A DNA stretch of 10,889 nucleotides from Treponema sp. UBA4328 (lineage in GTDB: Bacteria; Spirochaetota; Spirochaetia; Treponematales; Treponemataceae). A program made the position numbers and the translations under genes. The notes below the pieces were generated by a model, which ran no database searches, was not told where the DNA came from, and saw nothing but the letters and a program-made list of their open reading frames with translations. The stretch lies in contig DGTU01000087.1 in assembly GCA_002394465.1 (NCBI GenBank), forward strand, positions 1 through 10,889. Reading direction: 5' to 3'. Shown here piece by piece: positions 1-6,507 of the stretch (positions within the stretch are counted from its first letter, which is position 1; each line of letters opens with the position of its first letter).

Positions 1-91
1 GGGCTTCGCAAAGCCTCTCAACGACCTTTCACGCGGATGCAACGTAGACGAAATCGTTGATACAGTTGCAGTAACTGCACTGCAGGCATAA
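1..91 (+). CDS. pta: Phosphate acetyltransferase, C-terminal end (partial)
   Basis: This is the last 29 codons of a gene that enters from the left edge; codons are in frame from base 2 and TAA is at 89-91. The visible peptide contains GFAKPLNDLSRGCNVDEIV and ends in TVAVTALQA. That matches the conserved C-terminus of phosphate acetyltransferases (KPVNDLSRG followed by D-I-V and A-I-T-A), which I recognise from memory. The enzyme interconverts acetyl-CoA and acetyl phosphate in the cytoplasm and, with acetate kinase, yields ATP in fermenting anaerobes. The gene converges on recR across a shared terminator. Only the tail is visible, so domain structure cannot be judged, but this C-terminal motif is distinctive. 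Confidence 0.85.
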   Translation, partial: GFAKPLNDLSRGCNVDEIVDTVAVTALQA

Positions 92-111
92 ACAATAATA
101 TTACCTGCATA

Positions 112-163
112 AAAAAACCTCAGTCCTGTCAGTTAAACGGCAGTGCTGAGGTTTTTTATTTTT
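112..163. terminator. Bidirectional rho-independent terminator between pta and recR
   Basis: Arms at 118-130 and 139-151 form a 13-position stem that includes G-T wobbles and one C/T mismatch, with an 8-nt loop (131-138). An A tract at 111-117 lies on the left and a T tract from 152 on the right, so the hairpin is followed by a U-run on either strand. It lies between two convergent genes, ending pta on the plus strand and the recR-containing transcript on the minus strand. Confidence 0.88.
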
Positions 164-195
164 TCCGGAATACCGGATTTAATCTGTAATTTAAT

Positions 196-786
196 TTAAA
201 ACTGCGTTCTTCCGCGGAAACTTCTTGCAAGCGTAAGTTTATCCGCATATTCGAGATCGCCGCCTACAGGCAGACCTGAAGCAAGGCGTGTTACCTTAAT
301 GTTTTCCTTCTGTGAAAGAAGCCTCTGAAGATACAATGCCGTAGTATCACCTTCTACGGTTGGATTTGTAGCAATAATGATTTCACGTACATCACCTTCA
401 GAAATGCGTTCAATCAGCTGTGCAATCCTGAGCTGATCAGGACCGATTCCGTCCAGCGGGGCAATTACACCGCCAAGCACATGGAAAACACCGGTAAACT
501 CATGAACGCTCTCAATAGTATTTACATCCTGCGGCTGCTCAACAACACAGATGACACTGTGATCCCGAAGTATGTCTGAACATATTGAACATCTTTCGGC
601 TTCAGTCCAGGAACCGCATACCGGGCAGGCATGAATCTTCTGCTGAAGGCTTTCAAGCTGTCTTGCAAAGCGGTTAACCCATGAAGCATCGGCTTTCAGT
701 ATATAATTCACAAGCCGGCCGGCACTTTTCCGTCCGATTCCGGGCAAACGCGAAAAACTTTCTGTCAGTTCATCTATTGCCGTCAT
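196..786 (-). CDS. recR: Recombination mediator protein RecR
   Basis: RecR is a cytoplasmic DNA-repair protein that, with RecO (and RecF), helps load RecA onto SSB-coated single-stranded DNA at gaps. The 196-aa length is normal for the family. An N-terminal helix-hairpin-helix carries LPGIGRKSAGRL (residues 14-25). A four-cysteine zinc finger follows at C54, C57, C66 and C69. The Toprim domain runs from about residue 78 to 170, with VVEQPQDV at its start and an ATNPTVEGD segment (139-147). The ATG is 1 nt after the ebfC stop codon, with only a weak GGGA upstream, so translation is probably coupled to ebfC. It is the last gene of the minus-strand cluster before the terminator. The dnaX-ebfC-recR order is conserved in many bacteria, which supports the call. 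Confidence 0.97.
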   Translation of the reverse strand: MTAIDELTESFSRLPGIGRKSAGRLVNYILKADASWVNRFARQLESLQQKIHACPVCGSWTEAERCSICSDILRDHSVICVVEQPQDVNTIESVHEFTGVFHVLGGVIAPLDGIGPDQLRIAQLIERISEGDVREIIIATNPTVEGDTTALYLQRLLSQKENIKVTRLASGLPVGGDLEYADKLTLARSFRGRTQF

Positions 787-787
787 T

Positions 788-1093
788 TTAAAGTCCCAGA
801 CCGCCCATTCCGCCGAGCATAGGTCCGGCTTTTTCCTTTATCATTTCCTGAACCTTTTCCATTGCAGCATGATGAGCCGCAACAATTATGTCCTCGAGCA
901 TCTTTACGTCCCTCGGATCAACAGCAATAGGATCAATTTTTATTTCCTTAAGTTCAAACTGTCCGTTCAGCGTAACCTGAACCATATTGCCGCCGGCAGA
1001 ACCCGTTGCCGTCATATTTGCGAGCTCTTCCTTCATGGTCTTCATCTGACCTTCAATATTCTTGAGGTTTTTTACAAGTTCAAAAGGATTCAT
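788..1093 (-). CDS. ebfC: YbaB/EbfC family nucleoid-associated DNA-binding protein
   Basis: This small 101-aa protein of the YbaB/EbfC family is expected to form a dimer that binds DNA and associates with the nucleoid. The Borrelia homologue EbfC was first described as binding DNA near erp operons. Family signs include an MNPFELVKNLKNIE start and an amphipathic first helix, then a Gly-rich turn (TGSAGGNMV, about residues 30-38). After this come the beta strands VQVTLNGQFELKEIKIDP and a long second helix. A Gly/Met-rich tail (PMLGGMGGLGL) closes the protein. The ATG has a clear GGAG at 1101-1104, 7 nt upstream. The gene lies 15 bp after dnaX and 1 bp before recR, its classical position. No frameshift or truncation is visible. 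Confidence 0.95.
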   Translation of the reverse strand: MNPFELVKNLKNIEGQMKTMKEELANMTATGSAGGNMVQVTLNGQFELKEIKIDPIAVDPRDVKMLEDIIVAAHHAAMEKVQEMIKEKAGPMLGGMGGLGL

Positions 1094-1108
1094 TTTTATT
1101 CTCCACTC

Positions 1109-2974
1109 TTAGTTTTCTTCATCAGTCTGTTCTGATTCTTTGTCAGCGCTGCCCTGTGCCGAAAGGGCATTCCGCTTCTTTTCTTCTTCCGTCTTCTGTG
1201 AAAAACCGACTACGTTTCCCTTAAAAACAGAAACCAGAAGTTTTACTTCATCCGGTACAGGCGTGTTTTCAATCCGCCTCTGTTCCGCCTGGTGAACGGT
1301 AACATTAAACGTCAGCGGACGTCCGCCTTTTCTGGACAAATATTCATTTACCGTGTTGATATGACCGAGAATCTGCTTCTGCTGGAATGCCGAACCGATT
1401 TCTGCCGTAACGGTATTACCCGAAACCGTCCATGGTCCAGTCTGCATCAGCGATGAAGCGAGAACCGATTCACTCATCACGGACATTTCAGTAATTACCG
1501 CTTTTTTTAAGCTGTCTCCGTCAGAACCACTCACAACATCTGCAAAAACATCGTCTTCTGTTTGTTCAGGCGGTACAGCTCCGCCATCATGAAAAGGGGC
1601 CGCGTTCTCCGGTGTTGCAGTATCCGGTGCCCCGTTATCCTGCCAGTCAGAAGAACTATCGTGTGCAGCATTCTGCAGTGCACTGAAAACAGGCATCTTA
1701 GGCTTTGGTGCAGGCGGCTGAGCCGAAACAGGCGTCATGGCTGAAAAATCAAGTTTATTTGCTGCCGGACTTCCGTGCTGGACTGCTCCTGTCTGTACTG
1801 AAGACGCCTGCGTTTGTGCAGGTGCAGGAGCACTTTCAAGCAGGGCACGTGCCTTTTCAATTGCAGCCTTAACCTCAGAAGGAGAAACATATTCGCTCAG
1901 CCAGCTTAAACGGCTGAATGCAAGCTCAAGTTCATACCTCGGGCTTAACGAATAGCGTATGTCCCTGTACAGCTGGAGAAGGATTGAAAGTCCGCGTTCT
2001 ATCTGAATTGAATTCCATCTCTGGAGTACAATCTGTGAAAAACGGTCCTTTGACTGTCCGAGAAGTGATTCACGTCCAATTCCGTTGCGGATCAGAAGCA
2101 GTGAACGAAGGTAATCCGTACTGTTCGAAATCAACTGTTCAATGGAAATGCCGGCCTGAAGGAATTCGTCAATTTTTGTCAGCACTTCCTGCGTTTTGTT
2201 CTGAGCGCAGTCTTCGAAAACAGCATTAAGCCTGTCTACACCGACAAGACCAAGCTTATCACGGATTTTTTCGTAAGTAATTTCGTCTCCGCTGAATGCA
2301 GCAACCTGATCAAAAAGCGTATATGCATCACGCATTGAGCCTGTTGATTCGCGTGCAATCCAGTAGAGGGCTTCATCCTGTGCCCTGATACCGATTTCTG
2401 CTGCAGCCTGGGCAAGCTGTTCCTTGACCTTATCGATTGCAACAAGCCTGAAATTATACTGCTGGCACCTTGATTTGATTGTAGCCGGAACCTTCTGAAG
2501 TTCTGTCGTTGCAAAAATGAATATTACATATGGAGGCGGCTCTTCAATCGTTTTAAGCAGGGCATTGAATGCCGAAGTCGAAAGCATATGAACTTCATCG
2601 ATTATGTAAATTTTATAGCGGCAGCTCTGCGGAGGAAAAAGAACTTCATCCTTAATCTGCCTGACGTCATTAACCGAGGTATTAGAGGCACCGTCTATTT
2701 CAATTACGTCAGTACATGAGCCTTTCGTAATCTCAAGACACTGCTGGCATTTTCCGCACGGGACTGCTGCTGGACCTTCTGCACAGTTTAAGGCCTTTGC
2801 AAGAATACGCGCCGTAGACGTTTTACCGCATCCGCGTGGTCCTGAAAAGAGATATGCATGTGCAATTTTCTGTGAACTGATTGAATTTTTTAATGTTTCT
2901 GCGACAAATTCCTGGCCTATCAGGGAGTCAAAATTCTGAGGCCGGCGTCTGGTCGCTGTTACTTCATATGCCAT
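1109..2974 (-). CDS. dnaX: DNA polymerase III subunits tau/gamma (clamp loader ATPase)
   Basis: DnaX is the ATPase of the clamp-loader complex, which opens the beta clamp and places it on primed DNA. In 621 aa the AAA+ core shows Walker A GPRGCGKT (45-52), a zinc module with C64, C73, C76 and C79, Walker B with DEVH (126-129), sensor-1 ATTE (155-158) and the arginine-finger SRC (168-170). The oligomerisation domain spans roughly 220-365. A low-complexity Ala/Pro/Gln-rich linker follows at about 375-475. A C-terminal domain of about 490-621, rich in acidic and basic residues at its end, resembles the tau C-terminal domain. The start fits the family (MAYEVTATRRRPQNF), yet no Shine-Dalgarno sequence precedes it; an inverted repeat (2979-2999) lies there instead. 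An A7 run at 1502-1508 could cause -1 frameshifting to a 495-aa gamma-like form (separate entry). Confidence 0.97.
   Translation of the reverse strand: MAYEVTATRRRPQNFDSLIGQEFVAETLKNSISSQKIAHAYLFSGPRGCGKTSTARILAKALNCAEGPAAVPCGKCQQCLEITKGSCTDVIEIDGASNTSVNDVRQIKDEVLFPPQSCRYKIYIIDEVHMLSTSAFNALLKTIEEPPPYVIFIFATTELQKVPATIKSRCQQYNFRLVAIDKVKEQLAQAAAEIGIRAQDEALYWIARESTGSMRDAYTLFDQVAAFSGDEITYEKIRDKLGLVGVDRLNAVFEDCAQNKTQEVLTKIDEFLQAGISIEQLISNSTDYLRSLLLIRNGIGRESLLGQSKDRFSQIVLQRWNSIQIERGLSILLQLYRDIRYSLSPRYELELAFSRLSWLSEYVSPSEVKAAIEKARALLESAPAPAQTQASSVQTGAVQHGSPAANKLDFSAMTPVSAQPPAPKPKMPVFSALQNAAHDSSSDWQDNGAPDTATPENAAPFHDGGAVPPEQTEDDVFADVVSGSDGDSLKKAVITEMSVMSESVLASSLMQTGPWTVSGNTVTAEIGSAFQQKQILGHINTVNEYLSRKGGRPLTFNVTVHQAEQRRIENTPVPDEVKLLVSVFKGNVVGFSQKTEEEKKRNALSAQGSADKESEQTDEEN
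1488..1519 (-). promoter_or_regulatory. Candidate -1 frameshift (slippery A7) site in dnaX
   Basis: On the coding strand the codons TTA-AAA-AAA-GCG (L489, K490, K491, A492) give seven consecutive A residues (plus-strand T run at 1502-1508). This fits the A-AAA-AAA slippery pattern in the correct frame. A one-base backward slip reads AGC GGT AAT TAC and then TGA (1490-1488), giving a 495-aa product that lacks the C-terminal domain. A GGAG element (1519-1516) lies 7 nt upstream of the A run, as a possible ribosome-binding stimulator. E. coli dnaX uses an A-AAA-AAG site with an upstream Shine-Dalgarno-like element and a nearby -1 stop to make gamma. Function here is inferred from that parallel. 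RNA polymerase slippage on A7 is an alternative. No strong downstream hairpin was evident. Confidence 0.5.
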
Positions 2975-2978
2975 ACAA

Positions 2979-2999
2979 TAAGAATACTAGATATTCTTA
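2979..2999. repeat. Perfect 8-bp inverted repeat just upstream of dnaX
   Basis: The arms TAAGAATA (2979-2986) and TATTCTTA (2992-2999) are perfect reverse complements around a 5-bp CTAGA spacer. They fill most of the 32-bp gap between the TPM gene stop and the dnaX ATG, ending 4 bp before the ATG, where a Shine-Dalgarno would sit. No T-run follows, so it does not look like a terminator. It could be an operator or an RNA hairpin affecting dnaX initiation, or chance in AT-rich DNA. Confidence 0.5.
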
Positions 3000-3006
3000 A
3001 TAAATT

Positions 3007-3792
3007 CTACCAACGGCCTGAAGAACCACCGCCTCCGAAGCTTCCTCCGCCGCCGCTGAATCCGCCGCCTCCGCCAAAGCCTCCGTGACCACCAGAGAAA
3101 AAATCATCATCATCAAAATGTCCTGAATGTCTTCTGAGCGGTCTCTGCCTGTGAAAAGGTTTGCCGCTGAGAAGTGACATGAAAAACAGCATTCCGAACG
3201 GTCCGACCCCGGCTTCATTAGTTACGACAATTATTACAAAAAACAGAACCATCGCGGTCGGAATTATCTGGGCAAGCCAGTCAGATTTTTTCTGCTTTTT
3301 CTCCATCTCACTGACAGCTTTTTCATCTCCACAAGTATATGCAATTATTGCGTCAACCGCGTCTGAAATTCCTTTTGAATAATTGTTTTCCCTGAATTGA
3401 GGCGTCATGAGGTTCCGGATTATTCTGTCACATTTTGCAGCCGTAAGAACCGGATTGAGGCCGTATCCAACTTCTATGCGCATTGCCCTGTCATGGAGTA
3501 CTACAGTCACAAGGATTCCGTTATCCTTATCCTTCTGACCAAGTTTCCAGGATTCAGCGACACTGATGCTGAAGTCTTCGATTGTCTGTCCTTCAAGTGA
3601 ATTGACTGTAAGAACGGCCAGCTGAATTCCTGTCTGTTCTTCAAGGGATTCAAGCTTTCCTGTTATTTCCTTTCTGGTTTTTGCATCCAGAAGGTTTGCA
3701 TTGTCCACTACCCTTCCCGTTAATGCAGGAATTCCCGCTGAAACAGAAAGGGTTAAACATAAGCACGAGACAAGCAGAAAAAGTTTTTTCAT
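3007..3792 (-). CDS. TPM-domain membrane protein (YgcG/DUF477 family)
   Basis: This is an exported membrane protein with a TPM domain (TPM_phosphatase, formerly DUF477). The fold is known from plant TLP18.3 and bacterial YgcG-like proteins, and its bacterial role is unclear. The 261-aa protein has a signal peptide (MKKLFLLVSC..., likely cut after A19). The TPM domain follows at about 24-155, with GRVVDNANLLD, then DNGILVTVVLHDRAMRIEVGYGL, then the I-I-R-N-L-M-T-P-x-F-R-E segment. A transmembrane stretch sits near 176-190, with a second hydrophobic segment at about 197-208. Next comes a basic/His patch with DDDD (227-230). A Gly/Phe/Ser-rich tail ends GGGGSSGRW, the usual family ending. The ATG overlaps the lemA stop by one base (TAATG), implying translational coupling. 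The lemA-TPM pair is common in bacteria and suggests a joint envelope function. Confidence 0.9.
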   Translation of the reverse strand: MKKLFLLVSCLCLTLSVSAGIPALTGRVVDNANLLDAKTRKEITGKLESLEEQTGIQLAVLTVNSLEGQTIEDFSISVAESWKLGQKDKDNGILVTVVLHDRAMRIEVGYGLNPVLTAAKCDRIIRNLMTPQFRENNYSKGISDAVDAIIAYTCGDEKAVSEMEKKQKKSDWLAQIIPTAMVLFFVIIVVTNEAGVGPFGMLFFMSLLSGKPFHRQRPLRRHSGHFDDDDFFSGGHGGFGGGGGFSGGGGSFGGGGSSGRW

Positions 3793-4388
3793 TAAAACTC
3801 AACTTTCGGAGCAGTTTCGCTGCCCTGAACGGATTCAAAGTATGCCTTTGACTTAAATCCTGCAAACGAAGCTACTATGTTCTTCGGGAAAGTACGGATT
3901 GAAGTATTATAGCTTCTGGCCTTTTCATTAAAGCGTCGTCTCTCGAGTGAAATTTTATTCTCGCTCTCAGAAATCTCAGCCTGAAGGGCCAGGAAGTTTT
4001 CATTAGCCTTGAGTGAAGGGTATGATTCCGTTACTGCAAGAAGTCTCTGGAGGCTTGCGCCGAGGGAATCCTGCACCTTCTGGAATTCTGCAAGTTTCTG
4101 TTCATCATCAAGAATTGAAGAATCAATGTTTACGACACCGCCGGCCTTCGAACGAGCTTCAGCGATTTCCGTAAAAACTGTCTCTTCATGCTTTGCATAT
4201 CCCTTTACAGTTGCAACGAGGTTCGGAATCTTGTCGTATCTTTCCTGATAAAGATTCTGAACCTGTGACCACTGGGCATTAACCTCTTCTTCAAGCGCAA
4301 CAAGGGAATTGTAATTTCCTGCCGAAAGACGGTATGCAATAAATGCTACGGCTATGAGTACGGCAATAACTATATACTTTTTTTTCAT
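3792..4388 (-). CDS. lemA: LemA family membrane protein
   Basis: LemA proteins are small, widespread envelope proteins with one N-terminal membrane helix and a helical-bundle domain; their biochemical role is not settled. Here 198 aa start with MKKK and a single hydrophobic helix (about 5-20). Family signatures follow: YNSLVALEEEVNAQWSQV (26-43), YQERYDKIPNLVATVKGYA (47-65) and HEETVF. Further on are AVTESYPSLKANENF (118-132) and a segment with E-N-K-I-S-L-E-R-R-R-F-N (143-154). The tail (FPKNIVASFAGFKSKAYF) is also typical. The Shine-Dalgarno AGAGGG (4393-4398) overlaps the stop codon of the upstream chemoreceptor gene, and the two genes are only 8 bp apart. The stop codon shares one base with the ATG of the TPM gene. 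The protein is full length, with no oddity beyond its unusual operon company. Confidence 0.95.
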   Translation of the reverse strand: MKKKYIVIAVLIAVAFIAYRLSAGNYNSLVALEEEVNAQWSQVQNLYQERYDKIPNLVATVKGYAKHEETVFTEIAEARSKAGGVVNIDSSILDDEQKLAEFQKVQDSLGASLQRLLAVTESYPSLKANENFLALQAEISESENKISLERRRFNEKARSYNTSIRTFPKNIVASFAGFKSKAYFESVQGSETAPKVEF

Positions 4389-4396
4389 TTTTCCCT

Positions 4397-6475
4397 CTAA
4401 ATCTTGAACTGATCAATCTGGTTTCCGATTCTGTAAATAGAACCGTTAATCGATGTCGTAATATTAAGAAGGGCATTATCGTCTTCTTCCATGCGCTTAA
4501 TGTTTGCTGACATTTTGACAACCTGCTCCTGAACGAGGTCAGAAGACTGCTTAAGGCTGTTGATGTCACTGATAATTCCAAGCCTTGATTTATCTACATC
4601 ATCAGATGCAACCTTTACCTGGTTCGTAGTGTCATTCATGTAGCTCAGTGCATCACCGATCTGCTTTGAACCTTCAGACTGCTCTTCCATTGCAAGCTTG
4701 ATCTGGCGGACGAGAGTACCCGTTCCCTGAACTTTTTCTGCAACCGTAGTAAACGATTTGTCTGAGAGTGCAGAAGCATTTACTACACCGCCGATTGAAG
4801 AAAGGATTCCCTTAAGCTGAGTTGAAATCTTCTTTGACTCAGCAGATGAATTTTCAGAAAGCTTACGGATTTCGTCAGATACAACTGCGAAACCTTTTCC
4901 GGCATCACCGGCATGGGCAGCTTCGATTGCGGCATTCATTGCAAGAAGGTTCGTTTCAGATGCGATTGAAGAAATAACCTTGTTTGCTTCATTAAGCATC
5001 TTTGACTGTTCCTCAATCTGATGAATCTGAGTATTAACTTCATGCTGCTGCGTAATACCTTTTTCAACATCAATCTGAAGTGAATCAAATTCTCCCGCCA
5101 TCTTTTCGACAGAATTAGAAACGGCAGTAATATTTCCGATCATCTGAGTTACCGCAGCTGAAGCCTGTTCAACGCTCTGTTCCTGTTTCTGCAGGAGATC
5201 ACGCAGCGACTGTACTGAGTGTGAAATATGATCAACGGCATTTACAGAACTGCCTACTTTATCATGCTGGTTTCCGATTTCAGTATTTACGTCCTCGATG
5301 GAATGAACCATTTCTCCGAGGAAGTTTGCATTGTCCTGAACCATCTGTCCGAGGCGTTCACCGTAACTGTGAAGGTCTTCTTTTGAGCCCTTGAGTTCGG
5401 CAACTATCGTATGAAGCTTTTCAGTAAAGTCATTGAATCCGCCGGCGAGTTTACCGATTTCATCCGTTGTCTTTACAGTAAGGCGCCTTGTAAGGTCTGC
5501 TTCACCGCTTGCAATGTCCTTGATTGCATAGCCTACGCGTGAAAGCGGCCTGATTGCCATGTTAACGACCACCATACCGATAAGGAATGCACCGATAAAC
5601 GCAATTACACCGATAATAATTGAACTTATAAGGAGTTCAGAAATACCGCCGTAGAAGTCATCATATGGAGCGCGGCAGATTACTACCCAGTCACAGTCAT
5701 AAACAGGATAATATGCAACTGAATATTTTTTACCTTCAATTTCATCATAATAGACATCGGTTCCGACATCGTTTCCGGCACAGATGCGGTCTACGATTTC
5801 CCTGAAACCTTCTGAAATCCCGTCATAAACAGTCTTACCGTCTTTTACAGGATCAACATCATAAGTTGCAACATACCTTCCTGTACGTGCATTAATAACA
5901 AAAGGATGGTCATAGACACCGACCGTAATGTCTTCTACAGTGTGGCAAAGTTCCGTAGAATCCTTTACAGCTACAATTTCAGCAATCTGAGTTCCGTCTG
6001 CATCATAGACAGGCATTGCATAAAAAGTTGAAAGCTGACCGTTTACTTCTGACCAGTCAGGATCCATCAGGACATTTTCACCGTTCATTGAAACCTGAAG
6101 GTATTCCCTTTCATGCATATCCATGTGTTTCCCTGTTGTAGTCCAGCCGACACCGTTTGCGTCATAGATTCCCATTCCGATATATCCGTCGAGGCCTTCG
6201 ACAGAACTGTTTGCAATCTGCCATTTTTCGTGGAGGTCTATATTCGGATCTTTAATTACAGAAAGTCCGCTCAGTGTCTGAAGCAGTTTAAATTCCCTGT
6301 CATTGACATTAAATACATCTGATGACGTTGCACGGGCAAGTGACATGTTTCCAGTATCGACCGAAGCCCTTAATTCTTCTGAAGCTTTTATATAAGAGAA
6401 AACCGTAATTCCTGCAGATGCAAGCAAAATAACGCTCAAGAACGCCATGTTGATTTTTGCCTTGATTCCTAACAT
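4397..6475 (-). CDS. Methyl-accepting chemotaxis protein with dCache-type sensor
   Basis: This is a transmembrane chemoreceptor that controls CheA through CheW and so flagellar motor switching. I choose the ATG at 6475, which has AAGGAG 6 nt upstream; an in-frame TTG at 6481 would touch that Shine-Dalgarno and is not credible. The protein is then 692 aa. Residues 10-28 are the first membrane helix. Residues 29-280 form a periplasmic, probably double-Cache (dCache_1) sensor with the YAMPVYDADG strand pair and a second lobe around 190-265. The second membrane helix is 282-306 and HAMP is about 307-359. The signalling hairpin tip (about 504-544) holds ASETNLLAMNAAIEAAHAG and GKGFAVVSDEIRKL. There is no C-terminal NWETF-like CheR-docking pentapeptide; the protein ends QIDQFKI. 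The ligand cannot be predicted. It lies between the PilZ-like gene (32 bp upstream) and lemA (8 bp downstream). Confidence 0.95.
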   Translation of the reverse strand: MLGIKAKINMAFLSVILLASAGITVFSYIKASEELRASVDTGNMSLARATSSDVFNVNDREFKLLQTLSGLSVIKDPNIDLHEKWQIANSSVEGLDGYIGMGIYDANGVGWTTTGKHMDMHEREYLQVSMNGENVLMDPDWSEVNGQLSTFYAMPVYDADGTQIAEIVAVKDSTELCHTVEDITVGVYDHPFVINARTGRYVATYDVDPVKDGKTVYDGISEGFREIVDRICAGNDVGTDVYYDEIEGKKYSVAYYPVYDCDWVVICRAPYDDFYGGISELLISSIIIGVIAFIGAFLIGMVVVNMAIRPLSRVGYAIKDIASGEADLTRRLTVKTTDEIGKLAGGFNDFTEKLHTIVAELKGSKEDLHSYGERLGQMVQDNANFLGEMVHSIEDVNTEIGNQHDKVGSSVNAVDHISHSVQSLRDLLQKQEQSVEQASAAVTQMIGNITAVSNSVEKMAGEFDSLQIDVEKGITQQHEVNTQIHQIEEQSKMLNEANKVISSIASETNLLAMNAAIEAAHAGDAGKGFAVVSDEIRKLSENSSAESKKISTQLKGILSSIGGVVNASALSDKSFTTVAEKVQGTGTLVRQIKLAMEEQSEGSKQIGDALSYMNDTTNQVKVASDDVDKSRLGIISDINSLKQSSDLVQEQVVKMSANIKRMEEDDNALLNITTSINGSIYRIGNQIDQFKI

Positions 6476-6481
6476 TTTCAA

Positions 6482-6487
6482 CTCCTT
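6482..6487 (-). promoter_or_regulatory. Shine-Dalgarno that fixes the chemoreceptor start
   Basis: AAGGAG on the minus strand lies 6 nt before the ATG at 6475 and directly abuts the in-frame TTG at 6481. The spacing selects ATG as the start, so the protein begins MLGIKAKINMAF. Confidence 0.85.
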
Positions 6488-6507
6488 ATTTTTTACCTGT
6501 CACTTCT

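Noticed and set aside
3018..3100. Repeated GCCGCCTCCG-like units as a DNA tandem repeat element
   Set aside because: They encode the Gly-rich tail typical of TPM/YgcG proteins, so protein low complexity explains the repeat.
3760..3792. Lipobox LVSC (C10) making the TPM protein a lipoprotein
   Set aside because: The hydrophobic core before C10 is only about six residues and continues past the cysteine. A normal signal-peptidase I site after A19 fits better, although spirochaetal lipoboxes are permissive.
6476..6481. TTG at 6481 as the chemoreceptor start (694 aa)
   Set aside because: It touches the AAGGAG Shine-Dalgarno with no spacing. The ATG two codons later has ideal 6-nt spacing.
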